From contig CAMDJU010000101.1 of the NCBI GenBank assembly GCA_945900695.1, positions 1-9,200 on the forward strand: a stretch of 9,200 nt of DNA, read 5' to 3'. Position 1 is the first letter of the stretch; each line of letters begins with the position of its first letter. Below the pieces are notes generated by a model that saw only the letters and a program-made list of their open reading frames with translations, ran no database searches and was not told where the DNA came from. This DNA is from Bordetella parapertussis (GTDB lineage Bacteria > Pseudomonadota > Gammaproteobacteria > Burkholderiales > Burkholderiaceae_C). The position numbers and the translations under genes are program-made. Below, one piece after another: positions 7,398 to 9,200 of the stretch.

Positions 7398-8198
7398 ATG
7401 ACCGACCCCAACGATAAGCCCGACGACTTGCCCGCTCGCCTGCGCAAGGGCATATATGTGTTGCCCAATTTATTCACCTTGGCGGCTTTGTTCGGGGGTT
7501 TTTACGCCATCGTCATGGCCATGAACAACCGCTTCGATTTGGCGGCGATAGGTGTGTTTTGTGCCATGGTGCTGGACAGTTTGGATGGCCGTGTGGCGCG
7601 AATGACCAACACCCAAAGCGCTTTTGGCGAGCAAATGGACTCGCTGGCCGATATGGTCTCTTTTGGGGCTGCCCCCGCATTGATTGCGTACGAATGGTCG
7701 CTCAAAGGCCTGGGGCGCTGGGGTTGGGTGGCCGCATTTGTCTACATTGCCTGCGCAGCTTTGCGCTTGGCGCGCTTTAATGTGAACACCTCGGTGGTGG
7801 ATAAGCGGTATTTCCAAGGTTTGCCGTCACCCGCTGCGGCAGCACTGGTCATGGGCTACATCTGGATCATGACTGAGTTGCAATGGATGGACAGCACCAT
7901 CACCTGGATCATGTTTGCGATGTGCTTGTTTTCCGGCCTGACCATGGTGACCAATCTGCCGTATTACAGCTTCAAAGACATTCAGATGAAAAAGAGCGTG
8001 CCTTTTGCCGCCATTGTTTTGATCGCCTTGATCATCGCCGTCATCAACATAGACCCGCCCTTGGTGCTGTTTGCTTTGTTCGTGAGTTATGGCCTGAGCG
8101 GTTATGCCGTGTACGCCTACCGCAAAGCCACAGGTGTGCAAACCAGCGTCATCAGCACATCGACCGACGAGCCTGACGAAAAAGGCTTGCACAACTGA
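7398..8198 (+). CDS. pssA: CDP-diacylglycerol-serine O-phosphatidyltransferase
   Basis: A 266-residue polytopic membrane enzyme that transfers a phosphatidyl group from CDP-diacylglycerol to serine, making phosphatidylserine for Psd. The CDP-alcohol phosphatidyltransferase signature is complete: Asp60, then DGRVAR (63-68), an 8-residue spacer, Gly77, Asp81 and Asp85, in the pattern DxxDGxxARx8GxxxDxxxD. About six to eight hydrophobic helices run through the chain, and the tail after about 242 is polar. This is the type II (Bacillus-like) integral membrane form, not the soluble E. coli phospholipase D-like PssA. The ribosome binding site is weak and the gene begins 27 nt after psd, so they are probably cotranscribed. 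The promoter of the leucine attenuator overlaps or follows its last codons. Confidence 0.95.
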   Translation: MTDPNDKPDDLPARLRKGIYVLPNLFTLAALFGGFYAIVMAMNNRFDLAAIGVFCAMVLDSLDGRVARMTNTQSAFGEQMDSLADMVSFGAAPALIAYEWSLKGLGRWGWVAAFVYIACAALRLARFNVNTSVVDKRYFQGLPSPAAAALVMGYIWIMTELQWMDSTITWIMFAMCLFSGLTMVTNLPYYSFKDIQMKKSVPFAAIVLIALIIAVINIDPPLVLFALFVSYGLSGYAVYAYRKATGVQTSVISTSTDEPDEKGLHN

Positions 8199-8209
8199 TG
8201 CAAAGCCTG

Positions 8210-8218
8210 TGATATGCT
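8210..8218 (+). promoter_or_regulatory. extended -10 promoter of the leuA leader transcript
   Basis: TGA-TATGCT is an extended -10 element (TGn plus a TATAAT-like hexamer). TTGCAC at 8187-8192 is a possible -35, but its spacer of 20 nt is long. With the usual 6-8 nt offset, transcription starts at about 8225-8226, at the first base of the leader peptide ATG. Confidence 0.6.
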
Positions 8219-8225
8219 GTGGTTC

Positions 8226-8279
8226 ATGAACTTCAACGGCTCGCTACTGCTACTTCGCTCCATCGGGCGGAGTGGGTAG
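8226..8279 (+). CDS. leuL: leucine operon leader peptide
   Basis: A 17-codon frame encodes MNFNGSLLLLRSIGRSG with four consecutive leucine codons (CTA CTG CTA CTT, 8244-8255) and ends at TAG 8277-8279. CTA is very rare in the neighbouring genes, which prefer TTG and CTG, and such a rare codon makes the peptide more sensitive to charged leucine tRNA. No Shine-Dalgarno lies upstream, and the predicted transcription start coincides with the ATG, so leaderless initiation is likely. The Leu codons overlap the 5' arm of the pause hairpin and the stop codon lies in its 3' arm, as expected for a transcription attenuator. A terminator and leuA follow. The symbol follows enterobacterial usage; the peptide sequence itself is not homologous to E. 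coli LeuL as far as I can tell. Confidence 0.85.
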   Translation: MNFNGSLLLLRSIGRSG

Positions 8280-8281
8280 CG
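8242..8281 (+). promoter_or_regulatory. leucine attenuator pause hairpin (segments 1 and 2)
   Basis: CGCTAC (8242-8247), made of the Ser6 to Leu8 codons, pairs with GTAGCG (8276-8281). An inner helix pairs CGCTCC (8256-8261) with GGAGTG (8269-8274), including one G-U pair. It forms when no ribosome blocks the leader, or as the polymerase waits for one. Confidence 0.7.
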
Positions 8282-8319
8282 CGCACACATTCCATTCAAG
8301 GCCCGTATGCCAGCGCTAC
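8276..8319 (+). promoter_or_regulatory. leucine attenuator antiterminator (segment 2 with the terminator loop and 3' arm)
   Basis: GTAGCGC (8276-8282) is perfectly complementary to GCGCTAC (8313-8319), which covers the terminator loop and the start of its 3' arm. This 7-bp pairing excludes both the pause hairpin and the terminator. It would form when a ribosome stalls on the Leu codons, and would be blocked when a ribosome sits at the leader stop codon. Confidence 0.65.
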
Positions 8320-8335
8320 GGGCCTTTTGTTTTTT
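8298..8335 (+). terminator. leuA attenuator intrinsic terminator
   Basis: AAGGCCCGTA (8298-8307) pairs perfectly with TACGGGCCTT (8317-8326) around a 9-nt loop, and the stem runs into TTTTGTTTTTT (8325-8335). It lies between the leader peptide and leuA and should stop transcription when leucine is plentiful. Confidence 0.92.
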
Positions 8336-8367
8336 GACCATGATTTTTATAGAACAGGAGCGGCAAC

Positions 8368-9200
8368 ATGAGCGACCAATTGATCATTTTTGACACCACC
8401 TTGCGCGATGGCGAGCAGTCCCCTGGCGCCTCGATGACCAAAGACGAGAAACTGCGCATCGCCCGCCAGCTGGAGCGACTCAAGGTGGACGTGATCGAGG
8501 CCGGTTTTGCGGCCAGCTCCAATGGTGACTTTGACGCTGTTCAAGCCATTGCCAAGGCCATCAAGGATTCCACGGTGTGCTCTTTGTCCCGAGCCAATGA
8601 CCGCGATATTTCGCGCTCGGCCGAGGCCCTCAAAGGCGCCAAACGGGGCCGCATCCACACGTTTATCGCCACCTCGACATTGCACATGGAGAAAAAGCTG
8701 CGCATGACGCCCGACCAGGTGTTTGAGCAGGCCCGTCAGTCCGTGCGCTTCGCCCGCAACTTGCTTGACGACATCGAGTTCAGCCCCGAAGACGGTTACC
8801 GCAGCGATCCGGACTTTTTGTGCCGGGTCATCGAGGCGGTGATCCAAGAGGGTGCCACCACCATCAATGTGCCCGACACGGTGGGTTACGCCATTCCGGA
8901 GTTGTATGGCGAGTTCATTCGCAACCTGCGCGAGCGCATCCCCAACAGCGACAAAGTCGTTTGGTCGGTGCACTGCCACAACGATTTGGGCATGGCGGTG
9001 GCCAACTCTTTGGCCGGGGTCAAAATGGGTGGTGCGCGCCAAGTCGAGTGCACCATCAACGGTTTGGGCGAGCGGGCGGGCAATTGCTCGCTGGAAGAGG
9101 TGGTGATGGCCATCAAAACCCGGCGCGACTACTTTGGCTTGGATTGCGCCATCGATACCCGACACATCTTGGCCGCCAGCCGCATGGTGAGCCAAACCAC
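8368..9200 (+). CDS. leuA: 2-isopropylmalate synthase, N-terminal part (cut by the window end)
   Basis: At least 277 codons of an open frame that runs off the right edge; full-length bacterial LeuA has about 510-570 residues. The enzyme condenses acetyl-CoA with 2-oxoisovalerate, the product of the ilv pathway, as the first committed step of leucine synthesis. The HMGL-like TIM barrel begins with [17 protein letters not shown] (7-23), including the Arg13 and Asp14 active-site pair. [10 protein letters not shown] (201-210) supplies the metal-binding His202 and His204, and NGLGERAGN (231-239) is the family signature. The C-terminal leucine-binding domain lies outside the window, so feedback control cannot be judged. 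ATG 8368 has AGGAG (8356-8360) at 7-nt spacing. Expression should be controlled by the leucine attenuator upstream. Confidence 0.97.
   Translation, partial: MSDQLIIFDTTLRDGEQSPGASMTKDEKLRIARQLERLKVDVIEAGFAASSNGDFDAVQAIAKAIKDSTVCSLSRANDRDISRSAEALKGAKRGRIHTFIATSTLHMEKKLRMTPDQVFEQARQSVRFARNLLDDIEFSPEDGYRSDPDFLCRVIEAVIQEGATTINVPDTVGYAIPELYGEFIRNLRERIPNSDKVVWSVHCHNDLGMAVANSLAGVKMGGARQVECTINGLGERAGNCSLEEVVMAIKTRRDYFGLDCAIDTRHILAASRMVSQT

Noticed and set aside
7387..7401. Five-codon mini-frame ATG AAT TCC GCA TGA overlapping the pssA start
   Set aside because: It has no ribosome binding site, and such a short frame is expected by chance.

Overview
The window looks like a chromosomal core region of a betaproteobacterium of the order Burkholderiales, most likely family Comamonadaceae (Limnohabitans/Rhodoferax/Polaromonas-like). 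This rests on the gene order ilvB-ilvH-ilvC-psd-pssA-leuA, the DUF3106/DUF3619/RDD cluster next to a small sigma factor, moderately high G+C, heavy TTG/CTG leucine usage and a GEG instead of GDG thiamine diphosphate motif in IlvB. Family assignments come from recognised motifs; no database search was run.

Left part (1-2936): a tight five-gene set on the minus strand. In transcription order it is an ECF-like sigma factor, a single-pass membrane protein (DUF3619), a secreted DUF3106 protein, an RDD-family membrane protein and a LOG-family nucleotide hydrolase. Two junctions are 4-bp ATGA overlaps and the other two gaps are 4 and 22 nt, so this is almost surely one operon. Sigma factor, small inner-membrane protein and periplasmic protein with LSxxQ-type motifs resemble a CnrH-CnrY-CnrX or RpoE-RseA-RseB module, which makes DUF3619 a candidate anti-sigma factor. 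The first 92 bases may hold the 3' end of an unidentified plus-strand gene that converges on the LOG gene.

Middle (2937-6692): a divergent intergenic region with an extended -10 promoter on each strand, followed by ilvB, ilvH and ilvC on the plus strand. These encode the two subunits of acetohydroxyacid synthase and ketol-acid reductoisomerase, the first two steps shared by valine, leucine and isoleucine synthesis. The block ends in a strong intrinsic terminator after ilvC.

Right part (6693-9200): psd and pssA catalyse consecutive steps of phosphatidylethanolamine synthesis (PssA makes phosphatidylserine, Psd decarboxylates it). leuA, the first committed step of leucine synthesis, is cut by the window end. 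Between pssA and leuA lies a complete leucine attenuator: an extended -10 promoter, a 17-codon leader peptide with four consecutive Leu codons, a pause hairpin, a competing antiterminator and an intrinsic terminator. The predicted transcription start falls on the A of the leader AUG and there is no Shine-Dalgarno sequence, so the leader peptide is probably made from a leaderless RNA. This is the most interesting local structure, followed by the sigma-factor operon.

No mobile elements, tRNA or rRNA genes, or CRISPR arrays were seen.
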